Shown: positions 26,001 through 34,359, counted from the stretch's first letter. The stretch is DNA of 64,000 nucleotides from Isoperla grammatica (GCA_945910005.1 OX246749.1:32376271-32440270); one strand, 5' to 3'. Program-made: numbers and translations. Notes: generated from the sequence alone by a model not told the origin.

Positions 26001-29000
26001 GTCCCAGCTGTCTTGGTACGCGCGTATCACCTTCCTGGTAACAAGAGAAGCAGACTGGGTTAGATAATAACAACATTATCATTATTGGATCATTAACTGT
26101 AGCAATTTTAAGGTTCCGCAGGGTAAGTTTGACATATAGGGAGTATTCACGTGACGTCGCATCAGCCATATTGGAGGCCACCTCTCAAGTTTCATTTAGC
26201 TGTAAATAGTAAACGAATAATATTGTTTACGGGGAAATATGACAGGTTTGAACACGTATATCCCCCGATAAAGTGAACGAAAATGATTATTGTATGCCTT
26301 TGTAAACGATTAAAAGAGTAATCGTGACAAAAGAGTTTGTTTATGTTGATTTTAATTAAGTGATAATAGCAAACCAAAGTAAAAGAACAGTTGAATTTGC
26401 ATCAACCGCCAGCTGAAACATAGTCACAATGAACTACCAATCACTGCCATTGTGGCCTCCAATGTGGCCACCATGCGCAATACGTGAATACACCCACTAG
26501 CCTAATTACTGTTTTTAATCGTGTGTTTCCACGGAGAGATACAACGTCAATTAATTATAAATAACTTTTGTACCTTTGTCGCCAATTTCTGTTTCTGTTT
26601 CCCGATCTCTTGTATTGAAACCTGGACTCTGATTCTTTCATTGATCTCTGGTATTTCTTCATCTTGACCCACGACCGACCAGCGGCATCGTAAGTGCACC
26701 AGACAGTCACCAGGACGCTCAGCAGCACGCACCAGTTGCATATCACAATACCTGCAACAGTGGGCGTAATCATCTGTTATTGGGTGAGTCCAGAAAACCA
26801 CTCTGAGCGTCCGGCCGGCGTGCAGTCGAGGCCGTCGCTAGAACGAAGTGAGTATAACGAAGGCCTCGGTGCAGTACGTTCGTACTACTAAAACTACATG
26901 CACAGATATCCATATATTTCGGTTCTGTTTGGACCAAAATACAGAGAACTTAACTAGTAGTACGTTCGTACTACTAAAACTACATGCACAGATATCCATA
27001 TATTTCGGTTCTGTTTGGACCAAAATACAGAGAACTTAACTAGTAGTACGTTCGTACTACTAAAACTACATGCACAGATATCCATATATTTCGGTTCTGT
27101 TTAGACCAAAATACAGAGAACTTAACTAGTAGTACGTTCGTACTACTAAAACTACATGCACAGATATCCATATATTTCGGTTCTGTTTGGACCAAAATAC
27201 AGAGAACTTAACTAGTAGTACGTTCGTACTACTAAAACTACATGCACAGATATCCATATATTTCGGTTCTGTTTGGACCAAAATACAGAGAACTTAACTA
27301 GTAGTACGTTCGTACTACTAAAACTACATGCACAGATATCCATATATTTCGGTTCTGTTTAGACGAAATTCAGAGAACTTAACTAGTAGTACGTTCGTAC
27401 TACTAAAACTACATGCACAGATATCCATATATTTCGGTTCTGTTTGGACCAAAATACAGAGAACTTAACTAGTAGTACGTTCGTACTACTAAAACTACAT
27501 GCACAGAAATCCATATATTTCGGTTCTGTTTAGACCAAAATACAGAGAACTTAACTGTTGGTTTACGTACATTGAGTTTTTATTAGAATAATGCACATAT
27601 TTGTTTGGGGGGGGAAGGGGGGGGGGGGGGGGGTTCTAAACTTCCCTTACATTTTTAATTTTTAGTAATTTTTAGTCCTTGTTTGAAAAATTGACCAACC
27701 AATAGAAGAGATAATAGAGAGAATAAAGGGTATATTCTGGAAATTCAGCTGAATAAGAGTGGTCTCAAGGTACCCTGAATAAGAGCAAATTCAAACGTTT
27801 CACAGGTAACGAATCTATCCACGAGTAATTGTCGTGAATAAAAAGATATGCACGTGACAATACAATACAATACAATACACTACAGTACAATACAATACAA
27901 TCCAGTACAATACAATACAATACAATACAATACACTACAATACAGAAAACATTAACAAAACCGCCGAGCTCGCAAAACAGCGTCCGCTGGATAAAACCGA
28001 TATTTGTGCATTCATAACCGGAATTTACTGTAAAATCAAACCGTTTTCACGGAGCTCAGTTATAGAGGAAACACAATAGGGGGAGGGAGGGGGGGGGGGG
28101 GGGGGGGGTAGCACTTAACAATAGATTCTCTCTCTTTCTCTCTGTTGTGTTTGCGAGCGCTCTACACGTGTGCAGTGTACACCAGAGTCTTGTCAGACAC
28201 ACCCGCGGAATTCGAATACGAAAGTAATTTAGAACTGTTACCGTCACAGTTTATCGTCCTAGAATGCCATGTCGTAGACACCAGACTAAGTTATTCTCTG
28301 TCTCCCTCTTCCTGACTCCCCCTCTCTCTTCCTCTCTCTCCCTTTCCTTTTTCCTCTCCCTCTCCCTAAGTTTATAATATTTATTTCTTATCAATTTTTT
28401 TACCTAATTAATTAATTAATTAATTTGTATTTCTTCTTTACTTAGTAATCGTTAGGTTGGATGTAAGAGAAGGCCCAACTGGCCTTAACCACGCCTAAAA
28501 CTAAATACATGTATTTATCTATCCCTCTATCCCTCCCCCCCCCCCCCTTCCCTCCGGCACCAGCCCCCGCGTATCACCTGACAAGAACGTGCCTTCCCTA
28601 CTCCAGGGTAAACATCGAGGACGACAGACGGTAAGCTTGATCTTATGCAAATAACGATTACGTGAATTAGCCTCGTCAGCTTGGACGGCGATGTGACGTC
28701 ACGAGGGGTGGGGGGGAGGGAGGGTTGGAGGGTGGGGGGGGAGGGCACCGTCGTGATTCCTCCTCCCGCCAGACGTTTCGAATACGTTTACATACAAGAT
28801 CATTTTCAATCGAATTACAAAACACCAGTGGTGAAGCGATGGGGTAAATAGTGAGACAGTGTCTACTCTTACCCCCCGAAATATATTAAGGCGAAAAGGA
28901 AGTCTCACTGTAAAAACTGTGAGAAATTAAAGAGTTTTTAAAAATATCTTGACAACACTACACAATATTTAAAGTGATAATTCCCTGAATAGATGATTTT

Positions 29001-29955
29001 CATAATTGATCTAATTTAGAGGGCCGTGATTTGCTCCACCTAAGGGTCCTTGATAGTTATGTTAAGGTGCATTTTTCACTGTTGTGCATTGTTGTCATTG
29101 AAGATCAAGAGGGCCGTGATTAGCTCTATCTAAGGGTCCTAAATGAATTCTGAAAAGGTCTTTTGTGGTTCCCCAAAACATGAATTTTAAAAGTCTCAAA
29201 TATTTATATCGTTACCAATTAATACTTAATTAGTTATTAATAATTTGGTTGCAATTATTTTAAATAACCAATGGCAACTGTAATGATTAAACTATTTATC
29301 GATTTAAATGTAGGTTTTAGTTCTTCGGAAGCACAATTTAGGCATTTTTTGTTTGTTTTAATATTATGTAGCGTTTCTAAAGATATTACAAAACAAACAA
29401 ACGGTTATTTCACACAGTTTTTAGAGAGAGACAACCCTTTTACTCTTACATCTAATTCATCTCCCATCGTGTCAGCGCATCCATCACAAGACATTCTCAA
29501 TAAACTGTATTTAAATTGAATTTTACAAAGGCCCGATATTTATTCAGAATATCAAATGCATTGCTTATTTATGAATCTAGTAAAATCAATAACTACTCCC
29601 GACTGGGGTCATGGAACTCGCGTCTACGTGAAACTCATCTGTCTCTCATCCGATATTGAGCAACACCACAGACTGTGTTAACCTCATTACGACTAACTTA
29701 ATCCTTGGATGCAGTGGCGGCTCGGGGACGTTGAAATGGGTTCGGCACAACAAACAGATTATAACCATCTGAACTAATGTGAGCATAGAACAAAATAGGA
29801 TGCCATACTATTTGTTGTATACCATGTATATGGCCCTTGCAGATAAATATATAAATACATAAATGAATGAATGAATGAATGAATGAATGAATGAATGAAT
29901 GAATGAATGAATGAATGAATGAATGAATGAATGAATGAATGAATGAATGAATGAA

Positions 29956-29994
<39 letters not shown>

Positions 29995-30123
29995 ATTAAT
30001 TAATTAATAAACAAATAAATAAATAAATAAATATATAAATACATAAATGAATGAATGAATGAATGAATGAATGAATGAATGAATGAATGAATGAATGAAT
30101 GAATGAATGAATGAATGAATGAA

Positions 30124-30158
<35 letters not shown>

Positions 30159-30163
30159 ATACA

Positions 30164-30203
<40 letters not shown>

Positions 30204-30739
30204 AAAATACAAAAAAAAGAAAAAAATAATAATAAATAATAAATAAATAAAAAAATAAAATAAAGAAAGAAAGAAAGAAAGAAACAATCTACAAACACGT
30301 GGCCGCGCGGCTTACGTCATCTCGTGCATTGAGCTTACTTACCTAAAACCGCCTCCTTCGCGCCCTCTATTGGACATTCTTGATAGTTCATGACTAGCCA
30401 CACCACCCCCAGCACCAACCACACCAGCTCAGTCAGCATCACACCTACAACCAGAACATTTATTTAGATAAAATCTATTGGAGGATCTACGGTCTCTACG
30501 TGGAGGATCTCAGACTGCAGTACTCACCTAGCCTGACATACAGAAGGTACTGCATAGACGCGCGCACCTCTGTGTCTAGAATGCTGCCGCGCATGGCTAC
30601 TGCGCAGATGGCCGCCTCCACCAATAGGGAAGCTGCTAAGATGGCCAGGTAGCCAATGATGTGCTCCCATAAGGTGAAGATGCACTGCACACTGTGGTCG
30701 AAGGTGACGAAACCTAGAAGCACGGCCAGAACGATGATC
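10159..30739 (-). CDS. DAGLA: Diacylglycerol lipase alpha, 14 exons, 5' end missing
   Basis: This gene encodes a membrane serine hydrolase that cleaves the sn-1 acyl chain of diacylglycerol to give 2-arachidonoylglycerol (known function of the DAGL family). The exons join at GT-AG sites with consistent phases into 1,211 codons plus stop, counted from the first complete codon. Residues 1-125 hold hydrophobic membrane segments. The lipase class 3 core has the nucleophile elbow GHSLGAG (Ser 445), the acid in VVGKDVVPRIG (Asp 497) and a His in RIIHIVRHH (His 594 or 598). The Ser-to-Asp spacing is 52, as I recall for human DAGL-alpha. A tail of about 555 residues with PLATPESLSE separates it from the short-tailed beta type. 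The first exon, with the start Met, was not found. Exon coordinates: 30528-30739, 30343-30444, 26574-26751, 25950-26034, 25146-25280, 24277-24479, 23731-23947, 23112-23189, 22703-22926, 22042-22183, 21453-21688, 20415-20438, 18375-18507, 10159-11826. Confidence 0.94.
11907..12200. mobile_element. Palindromic element split by family A
   Basis: The left arm (ggccgcggtttacatgtctc...gccgcgtgg) at 11910-11940 is the inverse of the right arm (ccgcgtggcaagagacatgg...ggcc) at 12165-12195. The family A copy at 11943-12106 lies inside, so the palindrome is older. Confidence 0.65.
11943..12106 (-). mobile_element. Family A palindromic element, copy 4
   Basis: Ends ATAGATGATTTTCAGAATTG and TTCTGAAAAAGGTCTAT. 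It is in the intron before the last DAGLA exon, nested in the palindrome 11907-12200. Confidence 0.9.
13247..13312 (-). CDS. Possible 66-nt cassette exon in DAGLA
   Basis: It has a strong donor (AAGGAG|gtacgt) and an acceptor ending in atctgtag. It is open in phase 0, reading MCRGRVQSCRTIDDLMQWRL, then KE. The length is divisible by three, and local GC is higher than the surrounding intron. No known domain is seen. It could equally be an exon of an unseen transcript. Confidence 0.3.
14155..14193 (-). CDS. Possible 39-nt cassette exon in DAGLA
   Basis: A stretch between tagttag and gtacat is open in phase 0 (KGSSIQVLLILQQ) and a multiple of three, so it could be inserted between exon l and the last exon. 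It is also open in phase 2. The acceptor has a weak pyrimidine tract, and no family match is seen. Confidence 0.2.
15041..15209 (-). mobile_element. Family A palindromic element, copy 5
   Basis: Ends ATAGATGATTTCAGAATTGA and TTCTGAAAAAGGTCTAT, with the full core. Intronic. Confidence 0.9.
15210..16923. other. DAGLA intron sequence
   Basis: AT-rich. If 16924-17142 is a terminal exon, this stretch would hold its 3' untranslated region; an AATAAA on the minus strand lies near 16255. No other feature is seen. Confidence 0.5.
16924..17142 (-). CDS. Candidate alternative DAGLA terminal exon (72 codons)
   Basis: After acceptor gttggttttgtag an open frame starts VVTFTKRFAPEQ in phase 0, so it fits exon l (LNK|VV). 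It runs to TPPELADAVFQTSTEHLLRF and a TGA. It holds a 13-residue tandem duplication (DLSDTRYDI twice, 39 bp apart). Each copy contains AAG|gtacga, a possible donor, but those would leave phase 2, which does not fit the last exon. TSTEHL also occurs near the start of the last exon. It is either a short alternative C-terminus or a decayed exon. GC and codon look are coding-like. Confidence 0.45.
   Translation of the reverse strand, partial: VVTFTKRFAPEQTVSQSVSQIVVSNGTLPTDLSDTRYDIILPADLSDTRYDITPPELADAVFQTSTEHLLRF
17143..18374. other. DAGLA intron sequence
   Basis: AT-rich with several poly-A stretches. The short frame at 17604-17786 has no splice or family support. Confidence 0.6.
18375..18507 (-). 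CDS. DAGLA: DAGLA exon l: end of lipase domain
   Basis: It encodes QVLNKHEPVYQAVWAANTDF, then DEVLISPVMIQDHMPDNVLN and ALNK. This matches the family segment AIWxxxxxFxEVIISPxMxxxHxPxxVxxxLNK. The acceptor is gttttttccag and the donor gtagga. It ends in phase 0 and can join to 17142, 14193, 13312 or 11826, all of which start in phase 0. Confidence 0.94.
18508..19764. other. DAGLA intron sequence
   Basis: Intron between exon l and the microexon. No further exon or recognisable repeat. Confidence 0.6.
19765..19938 (+). mobile_element. Family A palindromic element, copy 6
   Basis: Ends AATAGACCTTTTTCAGAATT and AATTCTGAAAATCATCTATT. Intronic. Confidence 0.9.
20415..20438 (-). CDS. DAGLA: DAGLA 24-nt microexon
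   Basis: These 24 nt have a strong acceptor (tttctgttttag) and a strong donor (gtacgt). The phase is 2 in and 2 out, exactly between exons k and l, so skipping or inclusion both keep the frame. Inclusion adds eight residues, reading EQKYEKRW between PT and RQVLNK. The place corresponds to a variable stretch just after the catalytic His region in DAGL proteins. No transcript was seen, so constitutive or optional use is open. Confidence 0.72.
20439..21452. other. DAGLA intron sequence
   Basis: AT-rich intron between exon k and the microexon, without other visible features. Confidence 0.6.
21453..21688 (-). CDS. DAGLA: DAGLA exon k: regulatory loop and catalytic His
   Basis: It starts WKTIVCSAVCCGCHSVP, a Cys-rich stretch in the place of the DAGL regulatory loop. 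It continues to SDSSIALTVHQPLYPPGRII, then HIVRHHPSPT. LYPPGRIIHxV carries the expected catalytic His. The acceptor is ggtgttgcag and the donor gtgagt. It ends with two bases (GA), which pair with either the microexon or exon l. Confidence 0.95.
21719..21815. repeat. T-rich low-complexity tract
   Basis: Long T runs broken by A and AA in the intron before exon k. Confidence 0.85.
21962..22040. repeat. Alternating GT/GC tract at a splice donor
   Basis: About 80 bp of almost strict purine-pyrimidine alternation (gtgtgtgcgcg blocks) begins within 2 nt of the exon j boundary. Such tracts can form left-handed DNA. Confidence 0.9.
22042..22183 (-). CDS. DAGLA: DAGLA exon j: catalytic Asp
   Basis: It encodes MPAVEYTKTFITSVVVGKDV, then VPRIGLHQLESLRADLLNTI and KRSKDPK. 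The Asp in VVGKDVVPRIG is the expected catalytic acid. The acceptor is gtccccag and the donor gtacgc. The donor opens directly into an alternating purine-pyrimidine GT/GC tract at 21962-22040. Confidence 0.96.
22202..22700. repeat. AAAT/AAGT tetranucleotide intron
   Basis: Practically the whole 519-bp intron between exons i and j is tandem AAAT, AAGT and AATG units with short A runs. Only about 20 bp at each end are free of it. Confidence 0.95.
22703..22926 (-). CDS. DAGLA: DAGLA exon i: catalytic Ser
   Basis: The exon starts GMVLAAEYIREKIKEE and carries FELVIVGHSLGAGTAAILA, the nucleophile elbow GxSxG with Ser 445 by my numbering. It ends in YPTLQCFSYSPPGGLL. The acceptor is ttgtccgcag and the donor gtacgc. 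This is the most diagnostic exon for the family. It ends with two bases (AG) of a split Ser codon. Confidence 0.97.
22953..23034. repeat. ATT trinucleotide repeat
   Basis: Tandem ATT units in the intron between exons h and i, followed by an A run. Confidence 0.95.
23112..23189 (-). CDS. DAGLA: DAGLA exon h
   Basis: This short exon of 26 codons, phase 0/0, encodes DVVTDLNAEGEPLP and NPPRDDWLGHK, with acceptor ggttctcag and donor gtgagc. It matches the DxxTDLxxE...xxWLGHKG segment of the lipase fold. The ATT microsatellite at 22953-23034 lies in the next intron. Confidence 0.94.
23546..23673. mobile_element. Harbinger-like MITE, 128 bp
   Basis: Inverted ends TGGTCGGTGCACAA and TTGTGCACCGACCA with further arm pairing (cccgggaaggagct / agctccttcccg). 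It is flanked by TTA on both sides (23543-23545 and 23674-23676). A TWA target duplication is the mark of PIF/Harbinger elements. Confidence 0.75.
23731..23947 (-). CDS. DAGLA: DAGLA exon g: lipase core beta strands
   Basis: The acceptor is gttgagcag and the donor gtgagt. It encodes CCCFPRKDPAIIVQDNCCQC, then YHVDVGETPFFVAVDYPRRK and IVISIRGTLSLK. ETPFxVAVD and VISIRGTLS are lipase class 3 signatures and place the oxyanion-side strand here. It ends in phase 0. Confidence 0.96.
24010..24260. repeat. A/T homopolymer-rich low-complexity DNA
   Basis: Repeated aaaattt, ttttcaaaa and poly-A/T runs in the intron between exons f and g. Confidence 0.85.
24277..24479 (-). CDS. DAGLA: DAGLA exon f: start of lipase region
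   Basis: The acceptor is cctgcag and the donor gtgagt. It encodes RKNETYEYLSGVPVTAQTQF, then LALNDPAVYDHFQSVIHYMRFALGAYG-type sequence (YMRFALGAYGWPMFLM) and a Cys-rich end (GMCHLCARLR). LSGxPVT and FALxAYGWPMxLM are DAGL family motifs. It ends with two bases of a split Arg. Confidence 0.95.
24490..24967. other. DAGLA intron sequence
   Basis: AT-rich. Around 24832-24866 a fragment (aaaatcagttattgttactt, agtgggtagac) resembles the inner ends of the foldback element at 50177-51130. Confidence 0.5.
24968..25137 (+). mobile_element. Family A palindromic element, copy 7, next to a donor
   Basis: A full copy ending CTGAAAATCATTAT. Its end lies about 8 nt inside the intron that starts at the exon e donor. 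Confidence 0.9.
25146..25280 (-). CDS. DAGLA: DAGLA exon e
   Basis: This 45-codon, phase 0/0 exon has acceptor gttgttccag and donor gtacga. It encodes NSFSDIARLLSDFFRDLDVV, then PSDVVAGLVLLRKYQKIERE. FFRDLDxVPSDxxAGLVLLR is one of the best conserved DAGL segments. A family A element ends only about 8 nt into the downstream intron. Confidence 0.95.
25281..25949. other. DAGLA intron sequence
   Basis: Contains a run of related words (ttttaaaggat, catcctttt) around 25700-25890, a weak imperfect internal repeat. No exon. Confidence 0.5.
25950..26034 (-). CDS. DAGLA: DAGLA exon d
   Basis: The acceptor is gttaccag and the donor gtaagc. It encodes KVIRAYQDSWDHRCRILFCC, then MRNSDRNR. The two cysteines match the conserved CC next to the cytosolic face in DAGL-alpha. 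It completes the split Arg and ends in phase 0. The preceding 539-bp intron is mostly one transposon-like element. Confidence 0.9.
26139..26495. mobile_element. Non-autonomous TIR element in a DAGLA intron
   Basis: Inverted ends GGGAGTATTCACGTGACGTC and (inverse of) tacgtgaatacaccc, with inner pairing ccatattggaggcca / tggcctccaatgtgg. It is 357 bp, takes up most of the intron between exons c and d, and has no coding capacity. Confidence 0.65.
26574..26751 (-). CDS. DAGLA: DAGLA exon c: last membrane helix and cytosolic basic stretch
   Basis: The acceptor is ctgttgcag and the donor gtacaa. It encodes GIVICNWCVLLSVLVTVWCT, then YDAAGRSWVK and a basic stretch (KKYQRSMKESESRFQYKRS). This matches the fourth membrane helix and the juxtamembrane region of DAGL-alpha. 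It ends with two bases (AG) of a split Arg codon. Confidence 0.92.
26872..27556. repeat. 86-bp tandem repeat, eight copies
   Basis: Each unit starts with the hairpin agtagtacgttcgtactact (9-bp stem, 2-nt loop; the first copy is one base off) and ends gagaacttaacta. Starts recur at exact 86-bp steps from 26875 to 27477. Copies are nearly identical, suggesting recent expansion. It lies in the large DAGLA intron between exons b and c. Confidence 0.97.
27607..27633 (+). repeat. G homopolymer tract
   Basis: About 25 G with two A inside. Confidence 0.95.
27859..27955. repeat. ACAAT pentanucleotide repeat
   Basis: Tandem tacaa units with occasional tacac and tccag variants. Confidence 0.95.
28079..28108 (+). 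repeat. G homopolymer tract
   Basis: About 28 G with two A near the start. CT-rich blocks follow to 28370. Confidence 0.95.
28446..28500 (+). mobile_element. Retroelement 3' tail fragment, copy 1
   Basis: ggttggatgtaagagaaggc followed by ccaactggccttaaccacgc matches the inverse of 44905-44955. It is probably the 3' end of a non-LTR element. Confidence 0.45.
28501..28988. other. DAGLA intron, G/C-tract rich
   Basis: C-runs near 28530-28548 and G-runs near 28705-28745. No exon seen. Confidence 0.55.
28989..29164 (-). mobile_element. Family A palindromic element, copy 8
   Basis: Begins ATAGATGATTTTCATAATTG and ends AATTCTGAAAAGGTCTTTT, with the full core. Intronic. Confidence 0.88.
29165..29840. 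other. DAGLA intron sequence
   Basis: The open frame at 29271-29519 has no recognisable domain. Nothing else is seen. Confidence 0.5.
29844..30285. repeat. AATG/AAAT tetranucleotide array
   Basis: Two blocks of AATG units alternate with AAAT units and end in a GAAA run. It lies 57 bp from exon b. Confidence 0.97.
30343..30444 (-). CDS. DAGLA: DAGLA exon b: membrane helix
   Basis: The acceptor is ggttgtag and the donor gtaagt. The exon is 102 bp and encodes GVMLTELVWLVLGVVWLVMN, then YQECPIEGAKEAVL. The phase (1 base in, 1 base out) joins cleanly to both neighbours. It aligns with the third membrane segment of DAGL. Confidence 0.92.
30528..30739 (-). CDS. DAGLA: DAGLA exon a: membrane segments
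   Basis: The acceptor reads ctgtttacag and the donor gtgagt. The exon enters with the third base of a split codon and leaves with one base of the next. It encodes IIVLAVLLGF, a loop, then the helix GYLAILAASLLVEAAICAVA, followed by MRGSILDTEVRASMQYLLYV. The last part matches the conserved DAGL segment SMQYVLYVRL. The hydrophobic start should be the end of membrane helix 1, so about 45 residues lie in an unseen upstream exon. Confidence 0.92.
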
Positions 30740-30781
30740 CTGTAAACAGAGAGAGGCCGTGGTCAGAATACAAATATTGGA

Positions 30782-31724
30782 ATGTACCTTTTTCAGAATA
30801 GGGAATATGCGTCATCTTTTTTTAGCATTTTACTAGATTAGGATTACCTTCCTGAATACAAAAATATTTTATTTCGATGACATAGAATAAAGTTTCATTT
30901 ATAAAAACGAGCTGAAAGTTTCACACATATTTATGGCGGGAAAAACGGGGCATACGTCACTATTCATATATCAGCAATCAACCAATCATAAAATGATAAA
31001 TAAAATAACGCTTATTTGGAAATTATCATATCCAAAATCGTATAAAATCGAATTAATGTCTAGTACGCCTAATAATTAATTTTGAAGTCCAATTACTATT
31101 AAAAACAATTATACCAAACCTATTTTCATAGAATATCAGTAAATATTGCGTGTTGTTATTCATATGAAGCAGACTTGACAACGGCTGAGTACAAATTTTG
31201 ACAAGGTTAGCTTGATGACCTTGAAAATTTGTTTGTTTCGTCTAGGAGGCGGTGGCAGAGTCATTCATATAAGCAGTGATTTATATGAATTGTGACGTCA
31301 CATACCGTTTAAAAATAATAGTGCGGGAAACAGATAATCACAATCTTTGAACATTTATAGAAGTATAATGAGTTAATTTTAAAACTTTTAAATTAGGTTT
31401 CTGATGTCTTCAGATGAATAACAATATATTTCACGTACTTTCAGAGCTGTAGAAAATTCATGCACATTCCCTATTGATCTAGGCCTTAGTTAAAGCTAAT
31501 CACAGCCCTCTAGATCTTCAATGACAACAATGCACGACAGTGAAAAATGCACCTTAACATAACTATCAAGGACACTTAGATATAGCAAATTACGGCCCTT
31601 TAGATCTTCAATGACAACAACGCACAACAGCGAAAAATGCACCTTAAAATAACTATCAAGGACCCTCAGTGCCTCAGATAGAGGTAATCACTGCTTTCTA
31701 GATCAATTCTGAAAAATCATCTAT
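30782..31724 (+). mobile_element. Family A element, copy 9, interrupted
   Basis: The left end tacctttttcagaa at 30785-30798 continues only at 31474 with ttgatctagg. The right part has two copies of the core block gatcttcaatgacaacaa and ends aaaaatcatctat. The interruption is the 671-bp element at 30801-31471. Confidence 0.75.
30801..31471. mobile_element. 671-bp TIR element nested in family A
   Basis: Inverted ends GGGAATATGCGTCAT and (inverse of) atgcacattccc, flanked by TA on both sides. The interior is AT-rich and contains two separate attcatat words and tgacgtcacat. There is no ORF, so it is non-autonomous. Confidence 0.65.
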
Positions 31725-31770
31725 AGTACTAGTATGTGAAGGGCGCTGTGAGCTGCCAAACTTTCTCACT

Positions 31771-32165
31771 CTCGGTCCCTATCCAAGATACACGCCGGTA
31801 AAGAGGACTCCTCAAAGGGCGGCTTATTTCCCGCTCACTGTGCAAAGTTGTAAACGTCAAGCTTGTCACCAGGAAGGATGAACAGTTTTTAAAAAAAGTG
31901 ACCACTAATAATATCTATTCAAATAAGAAAAACACCCACTTGACAATAGGAAGACGGGGGCTCAGGATTCTGTCCCTTTTCTAAAGGTCGACCATAATTA
32001 TCTCTTGCTTCGACGGTCCATGTGGTTTGGAGCTGTCTTTACTATGTTAGAAGCTAAGTGGTTTGCCAAATAAAGGGGATGATTGACAGCATAAGTCTCC
32101 AACAATAAGAAACAGTTCCTTTTAGTTCTCATTTTGCCGGCGTGTATCTTGAATTGGGACCGAGA
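31771..32165. mobile_element. Possible TIR element
   Basis: ctcggtccctatccaagata at 31771 (continuing cacgccgg) is the near-inverse of ccggcgtgtatcttgaattg at 32138 (continuing ggaccgag). The ends are 28 bp with few mismatches. The interior is non-coding, and no clear target duplication is seen. Confidence 0.45.
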
Positions 32166-33449
32166 ATAGGTAGCGCTAGCGCAATAAATCCTTCTTGCAA
32201 GGTCCGCTTGATTCTGTTGAAGTATTTGGGAAGCCGGTAGCGGAGATCAAGATGACATCTAGTATACACTGGCTCGTCCAGAAGGCTGTGATGGTACGCT
32301 ATAGAGCTAGAGACATGGCCCTCTCTAGGCTGAACTTTGGGAAGAGTGCCTTCACGAATGTGTGGAGGAAAAAACGTCAGGAATCGGTTGATTTTCTTTG
32401 AAACAGTGTGCAGAGTAAAAAATAATCCATGGGTCATTAGAATGGCTACTTTCGGGACTAGAGTATGGACACCACATCGCCCTCCCGGCCCGCGGACCGC
32501 GGGTTGTGTTTCCCCGCAGCACGCGTGTGAGGGGGTAGGGGAGGGGGAGCGGGGGGTGGGGGGTTATCACGTGGTCGCAACGGGGATCGATAGCAGCATC
32601 TCTGGACCAGTCTACTACCCGTTCAGATGACATCGGCGCAACAGTGTAATGAGTTAAGTTGGGTGCCCGTTTGTTTGTTTGCATACGCCGGCACAGTTAC
32701 CCCAGGGAGGAGAAGGCTTGACTCCCCCCCCCCCGCCCCTTTCTTTCGTACCTCTGCCACTTTCATCTCTAAAGTCGGTCGTTGGTCTTCTTAGGATACA
32801 CTTTTCACCCAACCTAACTAGACTCATAACGACCTGAGATATTTATCCGTGCACGCACGCTGTTTCAATAAAAATCCAACAGATTCCTGGCGTGCTGTCG
32901 CCGATTCGCAAAGATTTTCTGATTTTTGTAATAATGCAAAATTCGGGGTTCACCTAAGTTTGGTTTGTCACTCACATTTTATGGAATCAAGACCCTGGGT
33001 CATGATTTTCCATCGTTGCAATTAGAGAAAATCGGGTGTTTTCACCTATAGTTTTTATTTATGACAATATATGGAATGGAATCACGACTCAGGTATCTTG
33101 TAAGTTATATATATATATAAACCAGTGAATGTTAAAACCATGGTAACTAAACTATGGTGACTCCATCTGTTGAGATTAAGGTTATATGTTCACCTAGCTT
33201 CCAGAACTACAGATTTCGATCTGTAAAAACTACTTTAAAATGTGTTTAATTTGTCCCAAATATCAATCAATCGTTAAGCTCAAAAATGAATATCAATCAA
33301 TATCAGTAAATCAATCAGAATATGTCATCCTGTAGAGAATTTAGTGTTCTTTTTTATAAATGTTTCCTTGTTCCAATCAATATTTCGGATTTTCAGATGT
33401 TCTCAATAACCTTTTGTAATGTGATGTTGCTGGACACCTTTCACACCTA
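32166..33449. other. No gene seen
   Basis: Overlapping short frames at 32129-32684 on both strands show no domain or exon signal. A GC-rich stretch at 32470-32600 has a perfect hairpin cccgcggaccgcggg. Confidence 0.5.
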
Positions 33450-33620
33450 ATAGACTTTTTTCGGAATTCATCTAGGATCCTTAGATAGAGATTATCACGG
33501 CTCTCTAGATCTTCAATGACAACAATGCACAACAGTGAAAAATGCACATTAACATAACTATCAAGGACCCTTAGATAGAGCTAATCACAGCTTTCTAGAT
33601 CAATTATGAAAATCATCTAT
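33450..33620 (+). mobile_element. Family A palindromic element, copy 10
   Basis: Begins AATAGACTTTTTTCGGAATT (33449) and ends TGAAAATCATCTATT, with the full core. Confidence 0.9.
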
Positions 33621-33812
33621 TAAGAACATCCAAAACACGGAAATATTTATTGGAATAAAATAAAATTCCTAAGAAAGGACATTCAATTCTCTATAGGATG
33701 ACATATTATTTTGATTTTCTTTTGGGACCATTGTAAAGCAATTGTAACAGACAGAAATCGGGGGGAACACACCCAGCCTTGACAAAGTTTGGTGAATCCG
33801 GAACAATAAGAG

Positions 33813-33815
<3 letters not shown>

Positions 33816-33861
<46 letters not shown>
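33816..33861. repeat. GA dinucleotide repeat
   Basis: A pure GA run of about 46 bp. Confidence 0.97.
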
Positions 33862-33864
<3 letters not shown>

Positions 33865-34165
33865 CGCCATTTTGAATACGAAATATCCAGTGAACTGAAA
33901 TGCAGAAAGAAAGTTTGGCGGGGAATGACAGCTTCCTCCCCTCCACCCCTTCCACTCCCCCCCCCCCCCCGTTAACTTTGTTTCCTGGACAACTGAGACA
34001 AACACAGAACAGATATTTCGCTGCAGGGCACCGACCTCAAAATGCCCCCCTCCCATTCCCCTCGTCACCTCCCCCACCCCTTTCTTGGTCATTACCAAAC
34101 TCTAGTACACAAGTACACTAGCCCTAACGTAAGTACTCGCATACCGACCTCAAATCCTTAAATAC
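33862..34165. other. No gene seen; C-tracts
   Basis: CCCC-rich blocks at 33941-33971 and 34044-34082. Confidence 0.55.
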
Positions 34166-34168
34166 TAC

Positions 34169-34196
34169 TACTAATACTACTACTAATAACAACAAC

Positions 34197-34255
<59 letters not shown>

Positions 34256-34264
34256 TAATAATAA

Positions 34265-34354
<90 letters not shown>
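34169..34354. repeat. AAT trinucleotide repeat
   Basis: Tandem AAT units with a few AAA interruptions. Confidence 0.96.

Positions 34355-34359
<5 letters not shown>

Noticed and set aside
29996..30298. Two hydrophobic minus-strand frames of about 100 codons
   Set aside because: Translations of the AATG/AAAT array next to exon b.
32129..32684. Overlapping frames of about 100 codons on both strands
   Set aside because: No domain, no splice context, and much low-complexity sequence; partly within a possible TIR element.
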